Program-made: the position numbers and the translations under genes | In this document: piece after piece, positions 1 through 7,500 of the stretch | Numbering within the stretch: the first letter of the stretch is position 1 | Layout of the letters: every line of letters begins with the position of its first letter | Notes under the pieces: generated by a model | The model's input: the letters and a program-made list of their open reading frames with translations, nothing else | What the model was told of the DNA's origin: nothing | The model's database searches: none | Origin: an uncultured Eubacterium sp. | Lineage (GTDB): Bacteria; Bacillota; Clostridia; Peptostreptococcales; Anaerovoracaceae | Assembly (NCBI GenBank): GCA_905193765.1 | Contig: CAJJPZ010000027.1 | Location: forward strand, 1 to 18,115 | Reading direction: 5' to 3' | DNA: 18,115 bases

Positions 1-2
1 GA

Positions 3-602
3 TACTGTGTTTTAGCGGATAATCAGATTTTTATTGTGTTTTTTGTACAAAAAACTATTGACATTTTGTTACTGGAACGTCCGATCCCCAATTTCTACGA
101 GCTTGTCGGAAAATCTGCGGAGGTCGATGTGACCGTGCAGGATGGAGATGTCATCTATCTGGAAGATGGCATGGAAATACAGGTGGTTTCCACGCCGGGC
201 CATTCCGCCGAAGGAGTTTCATACCGGCTGGGAAACAGTCTGTTCATCGGCGATGCGATCCCTGTAAAAGGCGACATTCCGATTTATATCAATGCGGAGG
301 ATGCACTCGAAACTTTGCATACGATCCGGGATCTGGACGTGATCCATGATTATTACCCTGCATGGGATCGTACTTACACGTTTTCAGATATAAATGAAAA
401 AATCGATGATGCAGTACATATCATCCGCACCCTGGATGAGCAGGTAAAGACGATCCTTGAAACTGACAAAGCTGCGGACATTGCTGCGATCACGGATATG
501 GTCTGCGAGGGGCTGAACATGCCGTATCTGAAAGAAAATCCGTTGTTTCGAGGGACAATATTGGCGCATTGCCTGAATTACCGTGATTTTCCGGATAAAT
601 AA
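3..602 (+). CDS. MBL-fold metallo-hydrolase, 5' partial
   Basis: This is the C-terminal part of a metallo-beta-lactamase-fold hydrolase. The frame is open to the left edge of the window, so the GTG at 36 is probably internal and the gene starts outside. Visible family marks are ERPIPNFYELVG, the STPGHS motif whose histidine is a metal ligand, and FIGDAIPVKGDIPIY, whose aspartate is the bridging metal ligand. The N-terminal HxHxDH motif is not in the window. The distal part is helical (about 70 residues) and ends with LNYRDFPDK before TAA. The family hydrolyses varied esters and thioesters in the cytoplasm; the substrate cannot be told here. No terminator follows, and remnants of another gene begin at once. 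It could be intact, or truncated like its neighbour; the missing 5' end prevents a decision. Confidence 0.8.
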   Translation, partial: YCVLADNQIFIVFFVQKTIDILLLERPIPNFYELVGKSAEVDVTVQDGDVIYLEDGMEIQVVSTPGHSAEGVSYRLGNSLFIGDAIPVKGDIPIYINAEDALETLHTIRDLDVIHDYYPAWDRTYTFSDINEKIDDAVHIIRTLDEQVKTILETDKAADIAAITDMVCEGLNMPYLKENPLFRGTILAHCLNYRDFPDK

Positions 603-988
603 CGAAACAGCAAGGAACGTCGAGAGAATCCCTGCGCAGTACGGTAGAATGTATGCTGCAGGAGGTCAGCAGCGACGTCTGGGGCACCCTTGTGAGCATG
701 AAGTCGCTCTGCGGGGAACCCGTCTCCATGTGGCTGCCCGAGCATTATAAAAAGCCGGGCACTTCTACCTATGTGCAGGGCGTGGAGATCGAACCGGATT
801 ATACGGGCATAGTTCCCGAAGGCTTTGATACCATCCGCCTGCACAGTCCTCGCCGTTCGTTTTTCCCGCTGGGAGTAGATCACCTGACTCATATCTGTGT
901 GGATGTCCCCGGATCCCGGTTCTTGGGAACCGGGGTTCGTTGTTTGGCATCAAAAGGTATAAGTAAACCATCGGCTCAACTGCAATGA
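599..988 (+). pseudogene. Remnant of a GyrI-like (AraC-type) effector-binding domain
   Basis: The open frame is stop-free from 599 and has an ATG at 653 giving 111 residues. Its central part, SSDVWGTLVSMKSLCGEPVS followed by MWLPE, KPGTSTYVQGVE and VPEGFDTIRL, reads like the effector-binding (GyrI-like) domain of AraC/MerR-type regulators. In that family the last motif is normally followed by a short PxC/PxS beta-strand and a long C-terminal half. Here it passes into an unrelated-looking basic tail. The next frame reads QSSPFVFPAG at that point, which is closer to the family pattern, so a one-base frameshift is plausible. There is no DNA-binding domain and no convincing Shine-Dalgarno sequence. 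I infer a decayed gene fragment. The family identity comes from motif memory, not an alignment. Confidence 0.5.
913..936 (+). terminator. GC-rich hairpin, possible terminator
   Basis: The arms CCCGGTTC (915-922) and GAACCGGG (927-934) pair perfectly around TTGG. They extend by one G-T pair and one A-T pair to 913/936. The following stretch is only moderately T-rich (TTCGTTGTTT). It lies at the end of the decayed regulator fragment and before the AT-rich block, a sensible place for a terminator, but the weak U-tract makes this uncertain. Confidence 0.35.
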
Positions 989-1001
989 CATATTACATGA
1001 G

Positions 1002-1030
1002 CTTACAGGATAATTATCAATATGTATAAA
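1002..1030 (+). promoter_or_regulatory. Candidate promoter of the ATPase/TOPRIM pair with a spacer palindrome
   Basis: CTTACA (1002-1007, four of six matches to the -35 consensus) and TATAAA (1025-1030) are 17 bp apart. The 10-bp palindrome GATAATTATC (1009-1018) lies in the spacer, where a repressor could sit. The region is AT-rich and weak promoters occur by chance in such DNA. A second possibility is TTAATT/TAATAT at 1051-1079. No other gene lies in 989-1081. Confidence 0.4.
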
Positions 1031-1081
1031 TAAAAAGATATCCAATTCGTTTAATTTTGATTGATAAAAGGGATAATATAA

Positions 1082-1177
1082 GTGAAAACAACGAAATCAG
1101 AGAAGAAATATATACAAAATGTATTTATTTCTTCATGGCGTTGTGATATATTTTTATCAGGGAGGCAGTGGAAATGA
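1082..1177 (+). CDS. Possible 31-residue leader ORF upstream of the ATPase
   Basis: A GTG at 1082 opens a 31-codon frame. AAGGGA (1068-1073) sits 8 nt upstream as a usable Shine-Dalgarno sequence. The frame ends in TGA at 1175-1177, overlapping the ATG of the ATPase gene by 4 nt (ATGA), the geometry of translational coupling. The product would be basic (starting MKTTKSEKKY, ending SGRQWK), with no recognised domain. A nearly perfect 33-nt dyad lies inside it. It could be a real leader peptide, or chance: short frames are common, although AT-rich DNA makes stop-free stretches less so. Coding status is unproven. Confidence 0.3.
   Translation: MKTTKSEKKYIQNVFISSWRCDIFLSGRQWK
1102..1134 (+). promoter_or_regulatory. 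33-nt dyad (hairpin or operator) ahead of the ATPase gene
   Basis: The 15-nt arms GAAGAAATATATACA (1102-1116) and TGTATTTATTTCTTC (1120-1134) pair at 14 of 15 positions around AAA. This ends 39 nt before the ATPase start codon. It could act as a DNA operator or as an RNA hairpin in the leader. No long T-tract follows directly, so a simple terminator is less likely. Confidence 0.5.
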
Positions 1178-2553
1178 AAATGAAAGGTTTTTATTTAGTG
1201 AGTTATTCTGTGAAAGGTATAAAAACTTTAGAAGACTTAGTCACGTTATCCTTTTATAAGAAAACAATCTCAAAAAATCCAGATACACAGGAATATAATA
1301 TCAAGGGAATTTATGGAATGAATGGCTCCGGAAAAACTGGAATTATTACTTCTATGGATATTCTTAAAAGTTTGATCGTTAGTCCGGGATATTTAAGCAA
1401 TCCTATGGTACAAAACAACTTAGAAGCGATTATTAACAAAAAAACAAAATCATTGTTTGTTGAAGTTGAATTTTTAGCAACTCTTAAAGATGTTTTAGTA
1501 CTTTTCAAATACAGTATAACTTTAAGCAAAGACAATATGGGAAAATATGTAATATCACAAGAAAAATTATTATCAAAAAAAGCCACTTCAAGGAGTACTG
1601 AATTTGATATGATTTTTGAAGTAGCAGATGGTAAAATAGTTTATATTGCGGAAAGTAAGGATGACGATTTTAATGGCATTATTTCAGAAAAATCAACAAA
1701 TCTTTTATCTGCTAATACAATGAGCGGATTGTTTTTTGAGAAAGTCGTGTACGATATAATAAAGGCGAATAAAAGATATGATAATCCATGCTTTGAGGGA
1801 TTGTTTGTTCTGTTGGTGTTTGGAAGAAGAGTACATGTTTATCTGGATAAAGCAGATGACCATCGGGAATTTTTTATCCGCAATACGATCGGATGGACAG
1901 GATCATTTGTAAAAGAGGGTTCAGAAGTTGATGATATAGTAAGAAACTTTGTTGAAATGGATGGTGATTTTCTAAATGTGGTATCTGCATATGGGAACTA
2001 TGTGCCGAAAACCGAATATAAGAAATTTGCGGCAACAGTAAGAAAATTGTATGCGTTCATTTCTATTTTTAAATCAGATTTGCAGGATATTGAAATAGAT
2101 AAAAAAGAAGATGAAAATTTCTTCGTATGCAATTTGATCATGGTATATGACTCATATAAAGTACATGCCGAGTTTGAGAGCACAGGTATAAAAAAATTAA
2201 TAAAATTGTTTGCATATTTAACAGAAATGGTACAAGGAGATATTGTATTTATTGATGAGTTTGATTCCAATTTACATGACGTTTATTTATGTGCATTACT
2301 GGAATATCTGATGGAATATGGAGAGGGACAACTTTGCTTTACAACACATAATGTTGGACCTATGGATATTTTAAAGAGAAACAAAATGTCTATTGATTTT
2401 CTTTCTGAAGATAATAAAATATACTCCTGGAAAACGAATGGCAATTACTCTCCTTCAAAGCTTTACAGAAATGGAATGATCGAAGGCTCACCGTTCAATG
2501 TGGATTCTATTGATTTTATTGGTGTGTTCGATTCAAGTGGGGAGGGAGAGTAA
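1174..2553 (+). CDS. AAA_15/OLD-like ABC-class ATPase, candidate defence protein
   Basis: This is a 459-residue ATPase of the SMC/ABC-like AAA_15 or AAA_21 class found in OLD, RloA and AbiL-type systems. The N-terminal FYLVSYSVKGIKTLED is the usual first strand. Walker A is GMNGSGKT at residues 48-55, and Walker B is VFIDEFD with D361 and E362. A TTHN switch histidine (H392) follows, and a long insert separates the A and B motifs. I chose ATG 1174 because GGAGG (1161-1165) is 8 nt upstream; the GTG at 1168 is too close to it. The stop overlaps the next ATG (TAATG), so both genes should be translated together. The gene is much more AT-rich than the ClC gene downstream, which suggests horizontal transfer. 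By family knowledge it would power or gate the partner nuclease-like protein; that role is inferred. Confidence 0.8.
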   Translation: MKMKGFYLVSYSVKGIKTLEDLVTLSFYKKTISKNPDTQEYNIKGIYGMNGSGKTGIITSMDILKSLIVSPGYLSNPMVQNNLEAIINKKTKSLFVEVEFLATLKDVLVLFKYSITLSKDNMGKYVISQEKLLSKKATSRSTEFDMIFEVADGKIVYIAESKDDDFNGIISEKSTNLLSANTMSGLFFEKVVYDIIKANKRYDNPCFEGLFVLLVFGRRVHVYLDKADDHREFFIRNTIGWTGSFVKEGSEVDDIVRNFVEMDGDFLNVVSAYGNYVPKTEYKKFAATVRKLYAFISIFKSDLQDIEIDKKEDENFFVCNLIMVYDSYKVHAEFESTGIKKLIKLFAYLTEMVQGDIVFIDEFDSNLHDVYLCALLEYLMEYGEGQLCFTTHNVGPMDILKRNKMSIDFLSEDNKIYSWKTNGNYSPSKLYRNGMIEGSPFNVDSIDFIGVFDSSGEGE

Positions 2554-3074
2554 TGGGTCTCCAGCTGATATTTGTCGTAGAAACCAGGAAGTCGTGTAAA
2601 TCAGACTGGATATATATCAAAGATACTATTGACCAGTTCTATGAATATGAAAATACAAAAGTTAAACTGACTCCGGTATATATGGATGGTAAAGGAAAAT
2701 ATAAAAATAAGGAGCGGGAAATAAGGAGCTATATATCTCAGTATGCCGCCACGTCTAAAAATAATAGATCTGAGGTTATTTATTGCTTTGACTGCGATGA
2801 CTATGACAGTAAACCTGAAGATTCAGCATTTTTGAATAATGTACGAAAGTATTGCAATGAGAAGGGTTATGAATTTATTTGGTTTTGCAAAGATATAGAG
2901 CATGTTTATCTGGGGAAAAGAATTGCGGATAAACAGAAGAAGGCTGAATCAGCAAAATTCAAGTCCCGAAAAGGGATCACTTGTGTTGAGGTGGGGAGAT
3001 TATCCGCTGAAAACTATCAGGTAAAGTCAAGCAACATTCTTAAGGTTTTAAACAAATATCTATCACGAAAATAG
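2553..3074 (+). CDS. Small TOPRIM-like (RloB/AbiL-ii-like) partner protein
   Basis: This is a 173-residue protein I cannot place by name. It opens with a hydrophobic strand ending in an acid (LIFVVETRKS, E10). A second strand ends in a cluster of acids (VIYCFDCDDYD: D80, D82, D85). Strand-Glu followed by strand-DxD is the TOPRIM pattern of OLD-family, RloB and topoisomerase-primase nucleases. FIWFCKDIEHVYLG follows, then a lysine-rich C-terminal region. It has no signal peptide or membrane segment. Its ATG overlaps the ATPase stop by 1 nt, with GGAGGGAG upstream inside the ATPase gene, so the two form one unit. Gabija GajA and OLD carry ATPase and TOPRIM in one chain; here they would be split. 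Nuclease activity is inferred from the acid pattern and context only. Confidence 0.6.
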   Translation: MGLQLIFVVETRKSCKSDWIYIKDTIDQFYEYENTKVKLTPVYMDGKGKYKNKEREIRSYISQYAATSKNNRSEVIYCFDCDDYDSKPEDSAFLNNVRKYCNEKGYEFIWFCKDIEHVYLGKRIADKQKKAESAKFKSRKGITCVEVGRLSAENYQVKSSNILKVLNKYLSRK

Positions 3075-3112
3075 TGTATATGCAAAAATAAAAGACAGGT
3101 AAGGTATCGACA

Positions 3113-4381
3113 ATGAACAAAACAGGAAAGATAATACTCATATCACTGCTGTCGGCAGTTCTGGGAGGATCCTCCGGGGCTGTACTGTGGGCAGTGCTGA
3201 AAATAATGGATCTGGGGATGGAGCTGCTCTGGACCGTGATCCCGGAGCGGGCAGGCCTTGAACATTCACTTGTATATATGCTGGCGGTGACGCTGGCAGG
3301 CGGGCTCATCATAGGTCTGTGGCAGCGCAGGTACGGACTGCTGCCGGAAGAGATGCCGCAGGTCATGGCCCTGGTGAAAAGTGAAGGTGGCTATCCCTAT
3401 GACAGGCTGCATATACTGATAGTATCGGCTCTGCTGCCGCTGATTTTCGGCGGAGTGATAGGTCCGGAGGCCGGACTCACAGGAGTGATAGCAGGGCTCT
3501 GCTGCTTTGTAGGAGACCGCCTGAAATACAAAGGCGACGAGCTGGCTGCACTGGCGCAGACAGGCATCTGCGCGACCCTGGGCGTCATATTCAACGCGCC
3601 GCTGTTCGGGATAGTCAGGAACGTGGATGAAGACATAGATAGCAAAGCCCGGAGTTGCAGAGGGAAAGACCGTCCACGCCTGGTCAGCAGACCTGTGCGG
3701 ATATTCATATACTGCATGGGAGCTGCCGGAGGCATGCTGGCTTTCCGCAGTCTGAGTGCGCTGACAGGAGGCGGAGCCATGGGACTGCCGCGGTTCGGAG
3801 CAGAACATGATATCGGTCTGATCCAGTGGGCGTGGATGCCTGCCATCATAGTATCAGCAGCTGCGATGGGGCTTTATTATCTGCTGACAGGCAGGCTCAT
3901 GCAGACTATAGGAAGGAAGCTCAGCGACCACAGAGTGATCTCCTGCATGATCGCCGGAGTGTTCATCGCAGTCATCGGCTATTTCCTGCCTTTCACCATG
4001 TTCTCCGGAGAGCATCAGATGGGGGAACTCATGGGATGCTGGCAGGAAATGACCACAGCAGCGCTGATCCTGACAGCCCTTGCAAAGGTATTCCTTGTGA
4101 ACATGTGCGTGGAGCTCGGATGGCGAGGAGGAAGCATTTTTCCTGTTATATTCACAGGTGTATGCGCAGGATATGCATTTGCAGCGCTGACGGGGATCGA
4201 TCCCACATTTGCAGTGGCAGCAATGGCGGCCGGGATGTACGCATATATAGGCAGGAAAGCGGTGATGACAGTGGCGATACTGCTTCTCTGTTTCCCGGTG
4301 GTCTACATACTCCCGATAGCAGTATCGGCGCTGATAGCATCGCATATCCCGCTGCCAGGGGCATTGAAGGAACAGCGTTGA
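3113..4381 (+). CDS. ClC-family chloride channel/transporter
   Basis: This is a 422-residue polytopic membrane protein of the ClC family, which moves chloride or fluoride through the cytoplasmic membrane. About ten hydrophobic segments are visible. GGVIGPEAGLTG (E119) corresponds to the GREGP motif with its gating glutamate. GGSIFPVIFTG corresponds to the GIFAPxL motif, and MFSGEHQMGEL precedes it. The first selectivity motif, usually GSGIPEV, seems replaced by PEEMPQV, so the central anion-binding serine is not evident. There is no cytoplasmic CBS domain. AAGG (3101-3104) lies 8 nt before the ATG. The gene follows the AT-rich pair by 38 nt but has typical host composition, so it is probably not part of that system. 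The frame stays open for 41 codons after the TGA. Confidence 0.85.
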   Translation: MNKTGKIILISLLSAVLGGSSGAVLWAVLKIMDLGMELLWTVIPERAGLEHSLVYMLAVTLAGGLIIGLWQRRYGLLPEEMPQVMALVKSEGGYPYDRLHILIVSALLPLIFGGVIGPEAGLTGVIAGLCCFVGDRLKYKGDELAALAQTGICATLGVIFNAPLFGIVRNVDEDIDSKARSCRGKDRPRLVSRPVRIFIYCMGAAGGMLAFRSLSALTGGGAMGLPRFGAEHDIGLIQWAWMPAIIVSAAAMGLYYLLTGRLMQTIGRKLSDHRVISCMIAGVFIAVIGYFLPFTMFSGEHQMGELMGCWQEMTTAALILTALAKVFLVNMCVELGWRGGSIFPVIFTGVCAGYAFAALTGIDPTFAVAAMAAGMYAYIGRKAVMTVAILLLCFPVVYILPIAVSALIASHIPLPGALKEQR

Positions 4382-4386
4382 ATCAT

Positions 4387-4440
4387 GGATCACCGGCATG
4401 CAGAATCGCTTTCAGGGCAGTATCTGCATGTCAGTGATCC
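4387..4440 (+). other. Long two-part hairpin just after the ClC stop codon
   Basis: GGATCAC (4387-4393) pairs with GTGATCC (4434-4440). After a 3x3 internal loop, CATGCAGA (4397-4404) pairs with TCTGCATG (4423-4430) around an 18-nt loop. No T-run follows, so it is not itself a standard terminator. It could stabilise the 3' end of the ClC mRNA or be a dispersed repeat element. A 40-codon frame (4385-4507) overlaps it but lacks a Shine-Dalgarno sequence, so the base pairing is the more convincing signal. Confidence 0.55.
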
Positions 4441-4497
4441 GGTGGAAGCATATGTGCCGCATGAAACGAAATATGATACCGATCTGACGGATCGAAC

Positions 4498-4535
4498 GAA
4501 AAAATGACTTCCCGTCCTGCAGGAAGTCATTTTTC
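4498..4535. terminator. Bidirectional Rho-independent terminator
   Basis: ATGACTTCC (4504-4512) pairs perfectly with GGAAGTCAT (4522-4530). An A-tract (4498-4504) lies on the left and a T-tract (4530-4534) on the right. It sits between the convergent ClC gene and the giant minus-strand gene and should serve both. The rest of 4382-4569 holds only the hairpin described above. Confidence 0.9.
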
Positions 4536-4569
4536 ATTTGTAGAACCGCTCTTGCGATCCCCGGTATAG

Positions 4570-7500
4570 CTATTTGACTGTTATTTTCACGGTCTTTCTG
4601 ACGCCGTCCGGAGCGATCACATAGATCGTGCAGGTGCCTTTGCCTGCTGCGGTGATCTTTCCGGAACTGCTGATTTTGGCCACAGCACTGTCAGTGGTGC
4701 CGTATCTCAGCCAAGGTGAGTGGACTTTCTTTATCAGAGGTTTCTTTTTATCTGCCTTTTTTATCTTCGCCTTGAGCTGGTACGTCTTGCCTGTCTTCAG
4801 GACTTTAGTGTCAGGAACTCCCGTTATTCCGGAAGCATTGGTATATTTGTTTCTGCTTCCCGCAGAGTGGATCATGGCGCTGGTGGCGATGTACTGCTTC
4901 TTGCCCTTGACCATGCGGTAAGCCTTGACGTATGCCTTGTAGCACTGGCTGCTGCTGACTTCCTTACCTCTGACTTTAGCAACGGATACTGTCAGCTTCT
5001 TCGTTGTCACAGAAGGCTTCCTGCTGAAATCGGTGCCGCATTTCGTGAGGAACACATCGTAGCCGTCTGCGGTGGCAGCCTTGCCCCATTTTACAGATAC
5101 CTTCGTGCTCTTCGTAGTGATACGCAGTTTCCGGTCAAGCCCTGACTTGTAGAGCGCAGTGTTTTCCTTTATTGTGAAAGCGCGTTTTATCGTACCCTTG
5201 TATGCGCCCTTAAAAGTTATCACAGCATACCCTGTCCCCGGAGCCACATTGGACTCATAGCTTACGGTGTAGTCTGTGCCGGCTGTGAGGGTCTTGCCTC
5301 CCACAGTTACGGCCACGGCAGGTCTGATTGCTTTGCCTGTGTACTTCGCAGACGCCGGGGAAAGTTTCACATTTACATCAGCTGCCGGATTCCCGTCTTT
5401 GTCTGCAGCGATCCTGATATATTCAGCTTCTGCAGTGATGTCGCTGTAAACTGTGATGCTGTCATCGGTCTTTGACTCTTCACCGTTTATCTTCAGAGCC
5501 TTGAATTCGTATCCGTCAGCAGGGGAGACTTCGAATTTCAGTATATCGCCGTAGCTGATGGTATCTCCGTCCGCCAGGTCACGGCCCTTCTGATCCGATG
5601 CACTGATCCTGCCCTGATCCGAAGTCTTGATGGTCAGGGAGTACTTTTCTACAGGCGTGAAGCATGCCGTTACATGTGTCGTGTTTTCGACATCCAGCTC
5701 CATCTCGTATGACGACTTCAGTTCCTTCGTCATGATTTTGCTCTCAGTGCCGCCTTTATTTATGAGCCAGTATTCCAGTCTTGCACCGTCGGAAGGCGTT
5801 GCTTTGAAGGTAAGCTTCGTATCCTCCACATGGATCGATCCGTTCCCGATGTCCGTATCTATGCTGCCGAGCTTCGGATCATTGACACTGTAGGACACCT
5901 TGTATTTAACAGGTGCGAAGAATACAGCGCCTGCTGTCAGATCCTCGTAGATCGTGTGGGATATCTCTGTCGTTTCTGCGGACACAGATGCAAAATCTCC
6001 TGCCCAGGCTCTCAGCACATAGTGCTTGTCAGGCACGGCAGTTATCTTGAGCGGAGTTCCTACATTGACTGTGACTTTGCCCTCTGACGCTCCATATACA
6101 TTGCCGTCGTTATCCGAGATCCTGATAGAGCCGCCCTTGCTGCTGTCTACAGTTATGGTCCTTGTCACAGCAGGATCGTCACTGGTCGTGAATACTGCCC
6201 TGACCTCATGTTTTGCTGCGAACGGTCCGAAACTGTATGTGCTGCTGCCGTTGGCTGCGAATGTCTGAGTGCTGCTGCCTGTGGTGATCTGCCATTCTTT
6301 GAGGACATATCCCTCATCGGCTTTTGCCTTGAAAGTCACATCATCGCTGACCATGGCGCCGGACTTGAATTCCTGCCCGCCGGACGCAGCCGATACGATG
6401 CTGCCGTGTTCACCGGCACTGTAGATGATCTCACTTTCGGATACATTCTTCTTTGATCTCACTATGACCTCGGTGTCGCCTTTGACAACGAAGCTGAACA
6501 TGCCGTCTGTCGAGGTGATATCCAGTTCACTGCCGTCAGCCTTCTTCAGGAGTATCTGTGTGATGGTATATCCTTCACTGGCTCTGGCTTTTATACTGAC
6601 AGCATCGCCCTCGAATACTTCGTCGCCGCTTTGGATCTCTTTTTCAGCACCGGTGGCAGTGATCACGGAGCCCCGGTCATGTTTCAGAGTTATGTGATAC
6701 CCCTGTCTCGGTGTGGTGATCGAAGCTTCTTCAGACCATACACTGTTGGCTGTGGTATTCGTGTCCTGTCCTGTCACATCGGTGCAGGCTTCTGTTGTCA
6801 CCACGAATATATAGTTCGTATTTGTATCAAGATCACTCACAGTGTATTTCGTATCCTTGACAAGCTCGGTATTTATCTGTCTGTACTCACCGCCGTCTTT
6901 GATATATATGTTGTAGCCCCGCACCAGCTTGCTGTCCACAGGATCCCATGTCAGATCCACACTGTGGAGACCGTCAGTATCGGAATTATCAGCTTCCAGG
7001 TTTTCCGGAGGCTGAGGCGGCATTTTGACATTCCACACTCTGTAACCGAAGAACGGTGTGTAATCTCCTGATTTTGTTGTAAGTTCACGTTTCCATGTAC
7101 CGAATTCCCAGTTGAAGCCGTATGCACGTATCACCGGTTTCGGAAGTCCGGAGGCCATGAGTGTCTTTTCATTCAGGTTTTCTACCTGTCCGGAAGAACC
7201 TTTTTCTTCGGTCTCTGTCGTGAAGCTTCCCTTAGAACGCATATATTCCAGACTTACATAGGAACCTGCCTTGACATTGTTGCCAAAAATGCCGGCACCG
7301 GCCATTAGCGTGGAGTCGAAGGAGAATCCGTGACTCATCTCGGTGGCTTCTGTAGCAGATGTCGATGTACTCCATTCACTTGATGAATGACCTGAGTTAT
7401 ATGTCAGAGCCAGAGGGCTCCTGCTGAGATTCGTAGCGCCTTCGCCTGCTGCAGCCCAGCTTGCCCAGTAGTTCTGAGGATTTCCTTCATTATCATCAGG

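Noticed and set aside
915..945. tRNA-like arm (GGTTC...GGGGTTCG)
   Set aside because: No acceptor, D or anticodon arms can be built around it; it is a simple hairpin.
1020..3098. Possible direct repeats flanking the AT-rich block (AAATAAAA-like words on both sides)
   Set aside because: The match is short, imperfect and of low complexity, as expected by chance in AT-rich DNA; no integrase or transposase is present.
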